From Bordetella sp. H567 (GTDB lineage Bacteria > Pseudomonadota > Gammaproteobacteria > Burkholderiales > Burkholderiaceae_B): a stretch of 64,000 bases of DNA. The notes beneath the pieces are model-generated. The model searched no databases and was not told the origin of the DNA. It saw only the letters and a program-made list of their open reading frames with translations. Both the position numbers and the translations under genes were made by a program. Shown piece by piece: positions 49,076-58,901 of this stretch (the first letter of the stretch is position 1; each line of letters begins with the position of its first letter). Location: assembly GCF_001704295.1 (NCBI RefSeq), contig NZ_CP012334.1, forward strand, positions 1,686,084 through 1,750,083, given 5' to 3'.

Positions 49076-51055
49076 ATGTCCAACGCCATCCAATCCGTGC
49101 TGGTCGAAAACCGGGTATTCCAGCCGCCCCAGCGCGCGTCGCAGGGCGCCAGCATTCCCAGCATGGAGGCCTACGAAAAGCTGTATCGCGAGGCCGAGCA
49201 GGACAGCTCGAATTTCTGGGCGCGCATGGCGCGCGAAAACCTGGCCTGGACGAAACCCTTCAGCCAGGTCCTGGACGAAAGCAATGCGCCGTTCTACCGG
49301 TGGTTCGCCGATGGGGAGCTGAACGTATCGGCCAACTGCCTGGACAGGCAGGTGCAGAACGGCAACGTGGACAAGGTCGCCATCATCTTCGAAAGCGACG
49401 ACGGCAAGGTCGACAAGGTCACCTATGCCGATCTGCTGGCACGGGTATGCCGGTTCGCCAATGGCCTGAAATCGCTGGGCTACAAGAAGGGCGACCGCGC
49501 CATCATCTATATGCCCATGTCCGTGGAGGCGGTGGTGGCGATGCAGGCCTGCGTGCGCCTGGGCGTGATCCATTCCGTGGTCTTTGGCGGTTTCTCGGCG
49601 AAAAGCCTGCAGGAACGCATCGTCGACGTCGGCGCCACGCTGGTCATTACGGCCGACGAACAGGTGCGGGGCGGCAAGGTCATCCCGCTGAAGCCGGCCG
49701 TCGAGGAGGCCTTCGGCATGGGTGGATGCGATGCCGTGCGGCAGGTCATCGTCTATCGCCGCACGGGCGGGCAGGTGGCCTGGAACGCCGGGCGCGACCT
49801 CTGGATGCACGATGTGGCGGCGAACCAGCCGGATACCTGCGATCCCGTTCCCGTTGAAGCCGAACACCCGCTGTTCATCCTGTACACATCCGGTTCGACC
49901 GGCAAGCCCAAGGGCGTGCAGCATTCGTCGGCGGGTTATCTGCTGTGGGCACTGCTGACGGTAAAGTGGACTTTCGACGCGCGCCCGGACGACATCTACT
50001 GGTGCACGGCCGACGTGGGCTGGATCACCGGACACTCCTATATTGCCTACGGGCCGCTGGCCGCTGGCCTGACGCAGGTCATGTTCGAGGGCGTGCCCAC
50101 CTATCCCAACGCCGGCCGCTTCTGGGACATGATCGCGCGCCACAAAGTCACGACCTTCTATACCGCGCCCACGGCCATCCGCTCGCTGATCAAGGCGGCG
50201 GACGCCAACCCCGACACGCATCCCGGCCGCTACGACCTGAACAGCCTGCGCATCCTGGGGACGGTGGGCGAACCCATCAATCCCGAGGCCTGGATGTGGT
50301 ACCACAAGAATGTGGGCAACGAGCGCTGCCCCATCGTGGACACCTGGTGGCAGACGGAAACCGGCGGCCACATGATCACGCCGCTGCCGGGTGCCACGCC
50401 GACCAAGCCGGGCTCCTGCACGCTGCCCCTGCCGGGCGTCGCGGCGGCGATCGTCGACGAAACCGGCGCGGACGTCGAGCGGGGCAATGGCGGCTTCCTG
50501 GTCATCAAGAGGCCCTGGCCGGCGATGATCCGCAATATCTGGGGCGATCCGGAGCGCTTCAAGAAGAGCTATTTCCCGCCCGAACTGCGCGGCTATTACC
50601 TGGCGGGCGATGGCGCGCAGCGGGACGCGGACGGCTATTTCTGGATCATGGGGCGCATCGACGATGTGCTGAACGTCTCCGGCCACCGCCTGGGCACCAT
50701 GGAGGTGGAATCCGCCCTGGTCGCGCATCCCATGGTGGCCGAGGCCGCGGTGGTGGGGCGGCCCGACGACACCACCGGCGAGGCCGTGGTGGCTTTCGTG
50801 GTGCTCAAGCGCACGCGGCCGGAAGGCGCCGAAGCGGCGGACATCGCGCGCCAGCTGCGCGATTGGGTCGCCAAGGAGATCGGCCCCATCGCCAAGCCCA
50901 AGGACATCCGCTTTGGCGATAACCTGCCCAAGACGCGTTCGGGCAAGATCATGCGCCGACTGCTGCGCGTGGTGGCCAAGGGCGAGGAAATCACCCAGGA
51001 CGTATCCACGCTGGAAAATCCCCAGATCCTGGAGCAACTGGCCAAGTCGGTGTAG
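49076..51055 (+). CDS. acs: acetyl-CoA synthetase
   Basis: AMP-forming ligase converting acetate to acetyl-CoA. 659 residues. P-loop-like [19 protein letters not shown] is near residue 268, [10 protein letters not shown] near 422, [17 protein letters not shown] near 530 and the acetylation-control lysine in [13 protein letters not shown] near 622. The start is set by CAGGAGACCGCC. An EamA exporter gene begins five bases after the stop. Confidence 0.95.
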   Translation: MSNAIQSVLVENRVFQPPQRASQGASIPSMEAYEKLYREAEQDSSNFWARMARENLAWTKPFSQVLDESNAPFYRWFADGELNVSANCLDRQVQNGNVDKVAIIFESDDGKVDKVTYADLLARVCRFANGLKSLGYKKGDRAIIYMPMSVEAVVAMQACVRLGVIHSVVFGGFSAKSLQERIVDVGATLVITADEQVRGGKVIPLKPAVEEAFGMGGCDAVRQVIVYRRTGGQVAWNAGRDLWMHDVAANQPDTCDPVPVEAEHPLFILYTSGSTGKPKGVQHSSAGYLLWALLTVKWTFDARPDDIYWCTADVGWITGHSYIAYGPLAAGLTQVMFEGVPTYPNAGRFWDMIARHKVTTFYTAPTAIRSLIKAADANPDTHPGRYDLNSLRILGTVGEPINPEAWMWYHKNVGNERCPIVDTWWQTETGGHMITPLPGATPTKPGSCTLPLPGVAAAIVDETGADVERGNGGFLVIKRPWPAMIRNIWGDPERFKKSYFPPELRGYYLAGDGAQRDADGYFWIMGRIDDVLNVSGHRLGTMEVESALVAHPMVAEAAVVGRPDDTTGEAVVAFVVLKRTRPEGAEAADIARQLRDWVAKEIGPIAKPKDIRFGDNLPKTRSGKIMRRLLRVVAKGEEITQDVSTLENPQILEQLAKSV

Positions 51056-51059
51056 CGAA

Positions 51060-51974
51060 TTGTCCGGACTGGGAGAACGGCAGGGCGGGGTCGACGCCAT
51101 CGCCTGGACGCTGATGGTGGTGACCGTCCTGGCGTGGGCGGGCAGCTGGATCGCGATGAAGATGGTGGTGCCGTATATCGGCCCCTTCGATTTCGTCGTC
51201 ATCCGGTATGTGTGCGGCGGGGGCGTGCTGCTGGCGGTCGCCCTGGCCATGCGCCGGTCGCTCTCCATGCCGTCGTGGCGGCTGACCATCATGGTCGGGC
51301 TTACCCAGACCGCGGCCTTCCAGGGCATGGTGCAGATGGCGCTGGTCCATGGCGGTGTCGCCAAGGTCTCGCTGATGGCCTACACCATGCCCTTCTGGGT
51401 GGTGCTGTTCGGCTGGATGCTGCTGGGGGAACGCCCCACGCCGCGCCACTGGCTGGGCTTCGGGCTGGCGGCGGTCGGCCTGATCTGCGTCATCGCGCCC
51501 TGGAACCCCATCGGCGACAACGTCAGCGTGCTGCTGGGCGTGGCGGGCGGCCTGTTCTGGGGGCTGGGCACCGTGCTGGCCAAGCGCGGCTTCAACCGCC
51601 ATGAACCGGACATCGTCGTGTTCACCGGCTGGCAGATGTTCTTCGGCGGGCTTGCCATGGTTCCCGTCGCGCTGGCCGTGCCGCAGATCCACGCGGTGTG
51701 GAACCAGCAGCTCGTGCTGGGCATGGCCTATATCATCCTGATCGCGTCGGCAGCCGGATGGCTGCTGTGGCTGATCGTCGTGCGGCGCGTGCCGGCGTCC
51801 GTGGCGGGCATGTCCAGCCTCGGAACACCCGTCATCGCGGCCCTGCTGGCCTGGCCCATCTTCGGCGAGCGGCCGCCGCCCGTCGAGGGCCTGGGCATGG
51901 CGCTGATTCTATGCGGCCTGGTCGTGGTCGCGCGCGCGGCGGGCAGGGCCCCGCCGCGTCCCTTACCGGTATGA
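51060..51974 (+). CDS. EamA/DMT family transporter
   Basis: About 304 residues if the TTG at 51060 is the start; an ATG at 51114 would remove part of the first membrane helix. Ten hydrophobic segments in two EamA halves: AWTLMVVTVLAWAGSWIAMK opens the first, VLLGVAGGLFWGLGTVLAKR the second. LLGERPTPRHWLGFGLAAVG and FGERPPPVEGLGMALILCG are the paired EamA repeat motifs. Probably an amino acid or metabolite exporter; the threonine aldolase downstream hints at amino acids. Confidence 0.83.
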   Translation: MSGLGERQGGVDAIAWTLMVVTVLAWAGSWIAMKMVVPYIGPFDFVVIRYVCGGGVLLAVALAMRRSLSMPSWRLTIMVGLTQTAAFQGMVQMALVHGGVAKVSLMAYTMPFWVVLFGWMLLGERPTPRHWLGFGLAAVGLICVIAPWNPIGDNVSVLLGVAGGLFWGLGTVLAKRGFNRHEPDIVVFTGWQMFFGGLAMVPVALAVPQIHAVWNQQLVLGMAYIILIASAAGWLLWLIVVRRVPASVAGMSSLGTPVIAALLAWPIFGERPPPVEGLGMALILCGLVVVARAAGRAPPRPLPV

Positions 51975-51985
51975 AAGGAAACCTG

Positions 51986-53002
51986 ATGATCGATTTGCGC
52001 AGCGATACCGTGACGCGTCCCACACCGGCCATGCGGGCCGCCATGGCGGACGCACCCGTCGGCGACGACGTCATGGGAGACGATCCCACCGTGCAGCGCC
52101 TGCAGGCCGACGTGGCCGCGCGCGCGGGCAAGGAAGCCGGGCTGTATTTTCCATCGGGTACGCAAAGCAACCTGGCGGCGCTCATGGCGCATTGCGAACG
52201 CGGCGATGAATACCTGGTGGGGCAGCTGGCCCATACCTATAAATATGAAGGCGGCGGCGCGGCCGTGCTGGGCAGCCTGCAGCCCCAGCCTATCGAGCAC
52301 GCGCCGGATGGCAGCCTGCCGCTGGACAAGCTGCGCGCGGCGGTCAAGCCCAAGGGCGATCCGCATTTCGCCCGTACCCGCCTGCTGGCCCTGGAAAACA
52401 CCTTCCATGGGCAGGTGATCCCCCAGGCCTACGTGGAAGAAGCCGCCGCGTTCGCGCGCCAGCATGACTTGGCCGTGCACCTGGACGGCGCGCGCGTGTT
52501 CAACGCGGCCGTGGCCGCAGGCCGGGACGTGGCCGAACTGTGCCAGCCCTTCGATTCGGTATCGATCTGTTTTTCCAAGGGCCTCGGTGCGCCAGTGGGA
52601 TCCGTGCTGGTCGGCAGTCGTGCGCTGGTCGCCGCCGCGACGCGCTGGCGCAAGGTGCTGGGAGGTGGCATGCGGCAGTCCGGCATCCTGGCCGCCGCCT
52701 GCCTGCATGCCCTGGTGCATCATGTGGACCGGCTGGCAGAAGACCACGCCAATGCCGAGCGGCTGGCGCAGGGCCTGCGCCAGGTGGCCGAGATCACGGT
52801 ACTGCGCCAATCGACCAATATGGTGTTCGTTGATATTCCAGCGCGGCATTGCGAGGCGCTGACGGCTCATGCCCAATCGCGCGGCGTGTTGATGAAGGCC
52901 GTCTATGGCGGTGCCACGCGGCTGGTCACGCATATAGATGTGTCGCGCGCCGACATCGATAGCGTGGTCGCGGCCGTGAAGGACTATTTCGCGCAGACCT
53001 AG
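51986..53002 (+). CDS. ltaE: low-specificity L-threonine aldolase
   Basis: PLP enzyme splitting L-threonine or L-allo-threonine to glycine and acetaldehyde. 338 residues. The PLP lysine is Lys198 in SICFSKGLGAPVGS. MIDLRSDTVTRPTPAMRAAM and GDDVMGDDPT are the N-terminal hallmarks, and VHLDGARVFNAAVA binds the cofactor. AAAGGAA lies seven bases before the ATG. It follows the EamA gene by 11 bp. The acetaldehyde product fits loosely beside acs. Confidence 0.94.
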   Translation: MIDLRSDTVTRPTPAMRAAMADAPVGDDVMGDDPTVQRLQADVAARAGKEAGLYFPSGTQSNLAALMAHCERGDEYLVGQLAHTYKYEGGGAAVLGSLQPQPIEHAPDGSLPLDKLRAAVKPKGDPHFARTRLLALENTFHGQVIPQAYVEEAAAFARQHDLAVHLDGARVFNAAVAAGRDVAELCQPFDSVSICFSKGLGAPVGSVLVGSRALVAAATRWRKVLGGGMRQSGILAAACLHALVHHVDRLAEDHANAERLAQGLRQVAEITVLRQSTNMVFVDIPARHCEALTAHAQSRGVLMKAVYGGATRLVTHIDVSRADIDSVVAAVKDYFAQT

Positions 53003-53060
53003 AAGTCCCTTGCGCGCTCCCGGGGCGGCGCCCCACGCGCCCCGGCGGGCCTGATTCTGA

Positions 53061-53954
53061 TCAGGTGTGGTGCATGACCTGCATCAGGTGACGGCGCATG
53101 ATCGCTGCCGCCCATTCCCGATCGCCGTCTTCCAGCGCCTGGATGATGGCCAGGTGTTCGTCGATGGAGGTCCGGAACCGCGGCACGTTGCGCACGAATG
53201 CGCTGTGGTTTTCCAGCCGGCGCAACTGGTTTTGCTGCTGGATGGCTTGCAAGAAAAAACGGTTGCCGCAGAAGCGGGCCAGGGTTTCGTGGAAATCGGA
53301 ATTCAGGGCGAAGAAGGCATCCGCGGATATTTCCTCCGCGCCGCTCTCGCGCAGCAGCGTTTCGTGTGCGGCGCGCAGGCGTCGCAATGCCGCGTCGTCC
53401 GCCTTGAAGGTGGGTTCCAGCAGCGCGCTGCACTCGACGGCGGCACGGAAGCGGTAGCTTTCCTGCCGGGCGTCGCATTCCAGCAGCGAATAGGCGAAGC
53501 GCCAGCCATGGCCCTGGCGTTTTTCGATCAGCGCTTCCGCGCTCAGGCGCACCAGTGTCTTGGCCAGCACGCTGCGGGGCGCACCGTAGCGCTGCTGCAG
53601 GTCCCGATCGGTGAAACTATCCGGAATCAAGCGCGCGGCGCGGTCCTCGATCAGCCTGGTGTACAGGTCGTCGGCCGTCATGCCGGGCGCGTGCAGTGAC
53701 GGCGGCGTGGTGCCGTCGGGTATCTCCCTGACGTAATACCCGCTGTTCGGTCGGGATTCGATGAAATTTTTCCCGGCCAGCAGCTTCAGGGCCGCCCGGA
53801 CGGGCGTGCGAGAGACCTGGTAGCGCTTGGCCAGCCATTCCTCGGACAGGTGCGTGCCTGCCCCATGGACGCGTGAAATGATGTCGCCGGCGATGCGTCT
53901 GGCCAGGTCGACCTGCAGCCCGGTCGGGCGCGAAGCGTCTTTTTGAACCTGCAT
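53061..53954 (-). CDS. GntR/FadR-type regulator with a second HTH-like segment
   Basis: 297 residues, longer than the usual ~230-250 of FadR-type proteins. The first winged helix spans about 15-77 (LSEEWLAKRYQVSRTPVRAA). A second winged-helix-like segment lies at about 97-155 (FTDRDLQQRYGAPRSVLAKT, with LIEKRQGHGWRFA). The FCD ligand domain follows at about 160-295 (NSDFHETLARFCGNRFFLQA). A perfect palindrome lies just upstream. It is convergent with ltaE; the regulated genes are unknown. Confidence 0.9.
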   Translation of the reverse strand: MQVQKDASRPTGLQVDLARRIAGDIISRVHGAGTHLSEEWLAKRYQVSRTPVRAALKLLAGKNFIESRPNSGYYVREIPDGTTPPSLHAPGMTADDLYTRLIEDRAARLIPDSFTDRDLQQRYGAPRSVLAKTLVRLSAEALIEKRQGHGWRFAYSLLECDARQESYRFRAAVECSALLEPTFKADDAALRRLRAAHETLLRESGAEEISADAFFALNSDFHETLARFCGNRFFLQAIQQQNQLRRLENHSAFVRNVPRFRTSIDEHLAIIQALEDGDREWAAAIMRRHLMQVMHHT

Positions 53955-53963
53955 AGTGCTCCC

Positions 53964-53977
53964 TGTGATCGATCACA
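53964..53977. promoter_or_regulatory. perfect palindrome before the GntR gene
   Basis: TGTGATCGATCACA is a perfect 14-bp palindrome nine bases upstream of the GntR start codon on the minus strand and directly before its GGGAG Shine-Dalgarno. It is a good candidate for autoregulation. It resembles a CRP site but has four rather than six central bases. Confidence 0.65.
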
Positions 53978-54142
53978 ACAGCGTGCGAACGGCCTACCGC
54001 GGTGTTCTTCTTGTGGAACGCGCACCGATGATGCGCGATTGCGGAAAAGCGACAACGATTGCAGAAACAGGGTCTGGGAACGAGGCCTTAATTGCACGGA
54101 GAATACGCTGGAATGGGGCGGAATGGCGACTTTCGCGCGCGT

Positions 54143-55024
54143 TTATTGTGATTCGTGCAACATCATGAGGGCCGCGTAACCCATGCGCGAATCGGGCCAC
54201 GCAAGCGCGCAGCCGGCCGCGCGCAGGCGCGCATTGCATAGTTTCTTGCTGCCCACGCCCGCCGGGGCAGGGCCGGCGATGGGCCGGGGGCAACCCAGGC
54301 GGTCCGCCAGGTCGTCGTACAGGACGTCGATGGGCAGCGGCGTGTCGTCGCTGCCGATATATACGGGCTGGACCTGCGGCAGCATCAACAGGTGCGCGAT
54401 CGCCCCCGCCGCGTCGTCAGCGTGCATGCGGTTGGCCCAATGCGGGATATCCCTTGGAACCACCGCCGTGCCGGCGCGCAGTCGATCCAGCAATTGCAGG
54501 CGTCCGGGGCCGTACAGGCCCGACAGACGCAGGACCGTGGACGGCAGGTCTTGCGCGTGCAGCCATTGTTCGGCCTGCAGCAGCACGGCGCCGTTCATGC
54601 CGGGGGGCGAGGGTGGCGTGGTTTCGTCGACCCAGTCGCCGCCATGATCGCCATAGACCGCGGACGACGAGACGAATACCAGGCGGCGCAGGGCGCGGCG
54701 GTCCAACTGGGCGATCACATTGCGCAGGCCGTCGATGAAGACGGCGCGATAGGCGGATTCCTCGCGCCGGCCCGGGCTCAGGGCCACGACCACCCGTGTC
54801 GCATCGCGCGGCAGCTGCCGCAGCGTGTCGGGCCGGGTGACGTCGGCGGCCAGCCACTGGATGCCCGCCGGCGGATGCGGCGGGGGCGCGCGGCGCAGCC
54901 CCCAGATCGCGGCCGGCGGGGCCGTGCCGGCCATCAGCCGGCCTGCCACCCGGCAACCCAGATCGCCCCCGCCCACCAGCAGGATACGTTCGTCGCTGTC
55001 CGCCCGCGTGGCCCCGGCGTCCAT
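54143..55024 (-). CDS. NAD-dependent epimerase/dehydratase-like protein
   Basis: 293 residues of the extended short-chain dehydrogenase fold. The N-terminal RILLVGGGDLGCRVAGRLM is a GxGxxG-type dinucleotide site. VSSSAVYGDHGGDWVDE carries the Ser and Tyr but the following Lys motif is not clear (LLQAEQWL), so it may be a non-catalytic NAD sensor or a reductase. LSGLYGPGR is typical of YeeZ-like members. It begins immediately after the ETF-QO stop, so both are in one operon. Confidence 0.85.
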   Translation of the reverse strand: MDAGATRADSDERILLVGGGDLGCRVAGRLMAGTAPPAAIWGLRRAPPPHPPAGIQWLAADVTRPDTLRQLPRDATRVVVALSPGRREESAYRAVFIDGLRNVIAQLDRRALRRLVFVSSSAVYGDHGGDWVDETTPPSPPGMNGAVLLQAEQWLHAQDLPSTVLRLSGLYGPGRLQLLDRLRAGTAVVPRDIPHWANRMHADDAAGAIAHLLMLPQVQPVYIGSDDTPLPIDVLYDDLADRLGCPRPIAGPAPAGVGSKKLCNARLRAAGCALAWPDSRMGYAALMMLHESQ

Positions 55025-55025
55025 G

Positions 55026-56672
55026 CTACATGCCGTTGTAGACGGGGCCTTCGCCGCCTTGCGGCGCCACCCAGACGATGTTCTGGGTGGGATCCTTGAT
55101 GTCGCAGGTCTTGCAGTGCACGCAGTTCTGCGCGTTGATCTGCAGGCGGTCGGCGCCGTGGTCGTCCTTGACGAATTCGTACACCGCCGCGGGGCAGTAG
55201 CGCGCCTCCGGCCCGCCGTATTTGGCGAGGTTCACGGCCACCGGCACGCTGGGATCCTTCAGCGTCAGATGGACCGGCTCGTTCTCGTCGTGGTTGGTGT
55301 TGGAGATGAACACCGAACTGAGGCGGTCGAAGGTAAGCTTGCCGTCCGGCTTGGGGTAGTCGATGCGGGCGCACTGGGACGCGGGCTGCAGACAGGCGTA
55401 GTCCGGCTTGGTGCGATGGATGGTCCAGGGGAAGTTGCCCTTGAGCAGCCATTGCTCGACGCCCGTCATCACGGTCGCCATGGTGCGGCCCTTCTTGAAC
55501 CATTGCTTGAAATTGCGAGCCTTGTACAACTCCTCGCGCAGCCAGGACGACTCGAAGGCGGCCGGATAGGCCGCCAGCACATCCTGGCGGCGGTCGGCCG
55601 TGACGGCCTGGAACGCGGCTTCGGCGGCCAGGGCGCCGGATTTGATGGCCCCATGGCTGCCCTTGATGCGCGGCGCATTCAAAAAGCCTGCTTCGCAGCC
55701 GATCAGGGCGCCGCCCGGGAAAGCGAGCTTCGGCAGGGACAGCAGGCCGCCCGCCGTCAGCGCGCGCGCGCCATAGGCAATGCGCTTGCCGCCTTCGAAG
55801 GTGCCGCGGATGGCGGGATGGGTCTTGTAGCGCTGGAATTCATCGAAGGGCGACAGCCAGGGGTTGGCGTAGTCCAGGCCGACGACCATGCCGACGGCGA
55901 CCAGGTTGTTGTCGAGGTGATAAAGGAAGGATCCGCCGTAGGTGTCGGAATCCAGCGGCCAGCCGGCCGTGTGCACCACCAGCCCCGGGTGCGACTGGGC
56001 GGGATCGACCTCCCACAATTCCTTGATGCCGATGCCGTAGCTTTGCGGATCCCGTCCTTCGTCCAGGCGGAAACGTTCAATCAATTGCCGCCCCAGCTGG
56101 CCGCGCGAGCCTTCGGCGAACAAGGTATAGCGCGCCAGCAGCTCCATGCCCGGCTGGTAGTTGGCGGTCTGGCTGCCGTCGCGGGCCACGCCCATATCGC
56201 CGGTGACCACCCCGCGCACCGCGCCCTGTTCGTCGTACAGCACGCCGGCGGCGGCGAAGCCGGGGAAGATGTCCACGCCCAGGGCTTCGGCCTGTTCGCC
56301 GAGCCAGCGCACGACCTCGCCCAGGCGGACGATGTAATTGCCTTCGTTGCGGAAGCAGTCCGGCAGCAGGAAATGTGGCGTGGCCCGCGCGCCGGTGCGG
56401 CTCAGGAACAGGAACTTGTCCCGCGTCACCGGGACGTTCAGCGGCGCGCCTTTTTCTTTCCAGTCCGGAATCAGCTCGGTCAGGGCACGCGGGTCCATGA
56501 CGGCGCCGGACAGGATATGGGCGCCCAGTTCCGCGCCCTTTTCCAGCACGCAGACGCTGACCTCGTGGTTCTTTTCCGCGGCCAACTGCTTGAGCCGGAT
56601 GGCGGCGGCCAGGCCGGCGGGCCCGCCGCCGACGACCACCACGTCGTATTCCATCGATTCCCGTTCTGACAT
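55026..56672 (-). CDS. electron transfer flavoprotein-ubiquinone oxidoreductase
   Basis: Membrane-associated FAD and 4Fe-4S enzyme passing electrons from ETF to ubiquinone in fatty acid and amino acid oxidation. 548 residues. The FAD motif DVVVVGGGPAGLAAAIRLKQ is near residue 9. The 4Fe-4S cysteines are YCPAAVYEF with NCVHCKTCDIKDPTQNI near the C-terminus. An ATG six codons in (MEYDV) with GGGAA before it is an alternative start. ETF alpha and beta genes are not in the window. Confidence 0.94.
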   Translation of the reverse strand: MSERESMEYDVVVVGGGPAGLAAAIRLKQLAAEKNHEVSVCVLEKGAELGAHILSGAVMDPRALTELIPDWKEKGAPLNVPVTRDKFLFLSRTGARATPHFLLPDCFRNEGNYIVRLGEVVRWLGEQAEALGVDIFPGFAAAGVLYDEQGAVRGVVTGDMGVARDGSQTANYQPGMELLARYTLFAEGSRGQLGRQLIERFRLDEGRDPQSYGIGIKELWEVDPAQSHPGLVVHTAGWPLDSDTYGGSFLYHLDNNLVAVGMVVGLDYANPWLSPFDEFQRYKTHPAIRGTFEGGKRIAYGARALTAGGLLSLPKLAFPGGALIGCEAGFLNAPRIKGSHGAIKSGALAAEAAFQAVTADRRQDVLAAYPAAFESSWLREELYKARNFKQWFKKGRTMATVMTGVEQWLLKGNFPWTIHRTKPDYACLQPASQCARIDYPKPDGKLTFDRLSSVFISNTNHDENEPVHLTLKDPSVPVAVNLAKYGGPEARYCPAAVYEFVKDDHGADRLQINAQNCVHCKTCDIKDPTQNIVWVAPQGGEGPVYNGM

Positions 56673-56746
56673 GCGCCTTATCCCCTGATGCGATGTGGGC
56701 TGGAAGTATGATCCTTGATCAACCACGGATTGTATTGCAGCTCTCC

Positions 56747-57205
56747 ATGACCGCTTCCGACACCCCCGCGCCGGTCCCCGGCAGCACTCATACCGTCGAA
56801 ATGCCTCTGCGCTGGGGCGATTCCGATGCGCTCAACCATTTGAATAACACCCTGTACTTCCGCCTCATGGAAGAAGCGCGCATGCAGCTGCTGTACGCAG
56901 CTGGTATCAGCCTTCCGGCCGATGCGGGCCCCATCCTGGCCCACGCCTCCTGCGACTTCCTGCGCCCCCTGACGTATCCGGCATCGGTCCAGGTGACGCA
57001 CACGCTGACGCGGTTGGGGCGGTCCAGCATGGAATTCGAGCTGGTCCTGGACAAGGTCGGCGACTCCCGCGGCCCCTGCGCCCGTGGCCGCAACGTGCTG
57101 GTCTGGCTGGACTATGTGGGGAACCGGCCGCAGCCCTGGCCGACCCACGTCCTGGCCAGGCTGGCGGCTGTCCTGCGGGGACCCAGGCCCGGCTTTTCCC
57201 CGTAA
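56747..57205 (+). CDS. 4HBT hotdog acyl-CoA thioesterase
   Basis: 152 residues. LRWGDSDALNHLNNTLYFRL near residue 20 is the hotdog thioesterase motif with the catalytic-type Asp. SCDFLRPLTYPASVQVTHTL forms the central strands. Divergent from ETF-QO across a 74-bp gap; an in-frame ATG 18 codons upstream is less likely. Probably hydrolyses short or medium acyl-CoA; substrate unproven. Confidence 0.87.
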   Translation: MTASDTPAPVPGSTHTVEMPLRWGDSDALNHLNNTLYFRLMEEARMQLLYAAGISLPADAGPILAHASCDFLRPLTYPASVQVTHTLTRLGRSSMEFELVLDKVGDSRGPCARGRNVLVWLDYVGNRPQPWPTHVLARLAAVLRGPRPGFSP

Positions 57206-57311
57206 CCCGTAAAATCGATCGCGTCGAGGCGACGCACAAGGTCGATCCGACCGCCCGCGCCGCCCCCGCCGCGCGGCCGATAACGCTAATCCCTATTCTG
57301 GAGCTGGAGCG

Positions 57312-58010
57312 ATGGACAAGGTTTATGCGAGCGCCTCGGAGGCGCTGGCCGGTGTCGTCAAGGACGGCCAATTGATTGCCGTTGGTGGCTTCGGCCTGTG
57401 CGGTATCCCCGAGGCGCTGATCGCCGCGTTGCGCGACACCGGGGTCAAGAACCTGACATGCATCAGCAACAACGCCGGGGTGGACGGCTTCGGCCTGGGC
57501 CAGTTGCTGGCTACCCGGCAGATCCGCAAGATGATCGCTTCCTACGTGGGCGAGAACAAGGAGTTCGAACGCCAGTACCTGGCGGGCGAGCTCGAGCTGG
57601 AATTCACGCCGCAGGGGACGCTGGCCGAAAAGCTGCGCGCGGGCGGTGCCGGCATTCCGGCCTTCTTCACCCGCACGGGCGTGGGCACGCTCGTGGCCGA
57701 AGGCAAGGAAACCCGGGAATTCGACGGCCAGACCTACATCATGGAACGTTCGCTGCTGCCTGATGTGTCGCTGGTCAAGGCCTATGCGGCCGATCGCACG
57801 GGCAACCTGATCTTTCGCAAGACGGCGCGCAATTTCAATCCCAACGTGGCGATGGCGGGCAAGGTCACGATCGTCGAAGTGGAGAAAATCCTGAACACCG
57901 GCGACATCGACCCGGATCAGGTCCACTTGCCGGGCATCTTCGTGCATCGCATCGTGCTCAACGCCCATCCCGAAAAGCGCATCGAACAGCGCACCATCCG
58001 CCCCGCTTGA
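57312..58010 (+). CDS. scoA: 3-oxoacid CoA-transferase subunit A
   Basis: 232 residues. The glycine motif VGGFGLCGIPEALIAAL near residue 25 binds CoA. NNAGVDGFGLGQLLATRQIRK and ADRTGNLIFRKTARNFNP are family-typical. With subunit B it moves CoA between succinyl-CoA and acetoacetate. CTGGAGCTGGAGCG precedes the ATG. Subunit B follows after 12 bp. Confidence 0.94.
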   Translation: MDKVYASASEALAGVVKDGQLIAVGGFGLCGIPEALIAALRDTGVKNLTCISNNAGVDGFGLGQLLATRQIRKMIASYVGENKEFERQYLAGELELEFTPQGTLAEKLRAGGAGIPAFFTRTGVGTLVAEGKETREFDGQTYIMERSLLPDVSLVKAYAADRTGNLIFRKTARNFNPNVAMAGKVTIVEVEKILNTGDIDPDQVHLPGIFVHRIVLNAHPEKRIEQRTIRPA

Positions 58011-58022
58011 GGAGAAGCAATC

Positions 58023-58685
58023 ATGGCATGGACTCGTGACGAAATGGCCGCGCGCGCGGCGCGCGAATTGCAGGACGGCTTCTACGTGAACCTGGGCATC
58101 GGCATGCCGACCCTGGTGGCCAATCATGTGCCCCCCGGCATCGAGGTCTGGCTGCAATCCGAGAACGGCTTGTTGGGCATCGGCCCCTTTCCCACCGACG
58201 ACCAGGTCGACGCGGACCTGATCAATGCCGGCAAGCAGACGGTGACAACGCTGCCGGGCTCCTCGATTTTCTCGTCCGCCGATTCCTTCGGCATGATCCG
58301 CGGCGGCAAGATCAACCTGGCCATCCTGGGCGCCATGCAAGTGTCCGAAAAGGGCGACCTGGCGAACTGGATGATCCCGGGCAAGATGGTCAAGGGCATG
58401 GGCGGCGCCATGGACCTGGTGGCCGGCGTGGGGCGCGTCGTGGTGCTGATGGATCACGTCGCACGCAAGAAGGACGGTACGGAAGACATCAAGCTGCTGC
58501 CGGAATGCACGCTGCCCTTGACGGGCGTGGGCGTCGTGGACCTGATCATCACGGACCTGTGCGTGATGGAAGTCGGCCCCGCGGGTCTGAAGCTGATCGA
58601 ACTGGCGCCGGGCGTATCGGTGGATGAGGTGAAGGCGAAAACCCACGCGGCGCTGGACACCAGCGGTGTGAAGGCCACGGCCTGA
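58023..58685 (+). CDS. scoB: 3-oxoacid CoA-transferase subunit B
   Basis: 220 residues. The catalytic glutamate is Glu47 in [31 protein letters not shown] and [20 protein letters not shown] are further family motifs. AGGAGAAGC precedes the start. Together with scoA it allows use of ketone bodies or polyhydroxybutyrate-derived acetoacetate. Confidence 0.95.
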   Translation: MAWTRDEMAARAARELQDGFYVNLGIGMPTLVANHVPPGIEVWLQSENGLLGIGPFPTDDQVDADLINAGKQTVTTLPGSSIFSSADSFGMIRGGKINLAILGAMQVSEKGDLANWMIPGKMVKGMGGAMDLVAGVGRVVVLMDHVARKKDGTEDIKLLPECTLPLTGVGVVDLIITDLCVMEVGPAGLKLIELAPGVSVDEVKAKTHAALDTSGVKATA

Positions 58686-58736
58686 GACACCGGCGCATTA
58701 CTGCAAGATATCCCTCCGCGTTTTCGTAGAAGCGGC

Positions 58737-58810
58737 GGCCCGGCCTGGACTGGCATCCCCGAAGCTGGGCATCGATCCCGCTTCCCGGGAAGCCAGTCCG
58801 GGCCGTTTCG
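58737..58810 (+). terminator. possible terminator after scoB
   Basis: Two stacked arms, GGCCCG/CGGGCC and GACTGGC/GCCAGTC (58737-58754 with 58792-58804), form a long stem interrupted by a five-base bulge. A GTTTCGTTT stretch follows. The loop is large and has its own CCCG pairs. Confidence 0.4.
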
Positions 58811-58901
58811 TTTGCGCGGTGCCCTGCCGAGGAGCTTCGGGGAAAGCACCGTGGGCACGGTTCTTGCGCCCAGCCTACACCGATTTCGACCCTGGGACGG
58901 T

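Noticed and set aside
48974-51364. A 796-codon open frame opposite acs
   Set aside because: Antisense shadow of a fully recognisable acetyl-CoA synthetase; His/Gln/Asp-rich with no motifs.
53041-53066. CCTGAT/ATCAGG hairpin between ltaE and the GntR gene
   Set aside because: Only six pairs, no T run, and it overlaps the GntR stop; not enough for a terminator call.
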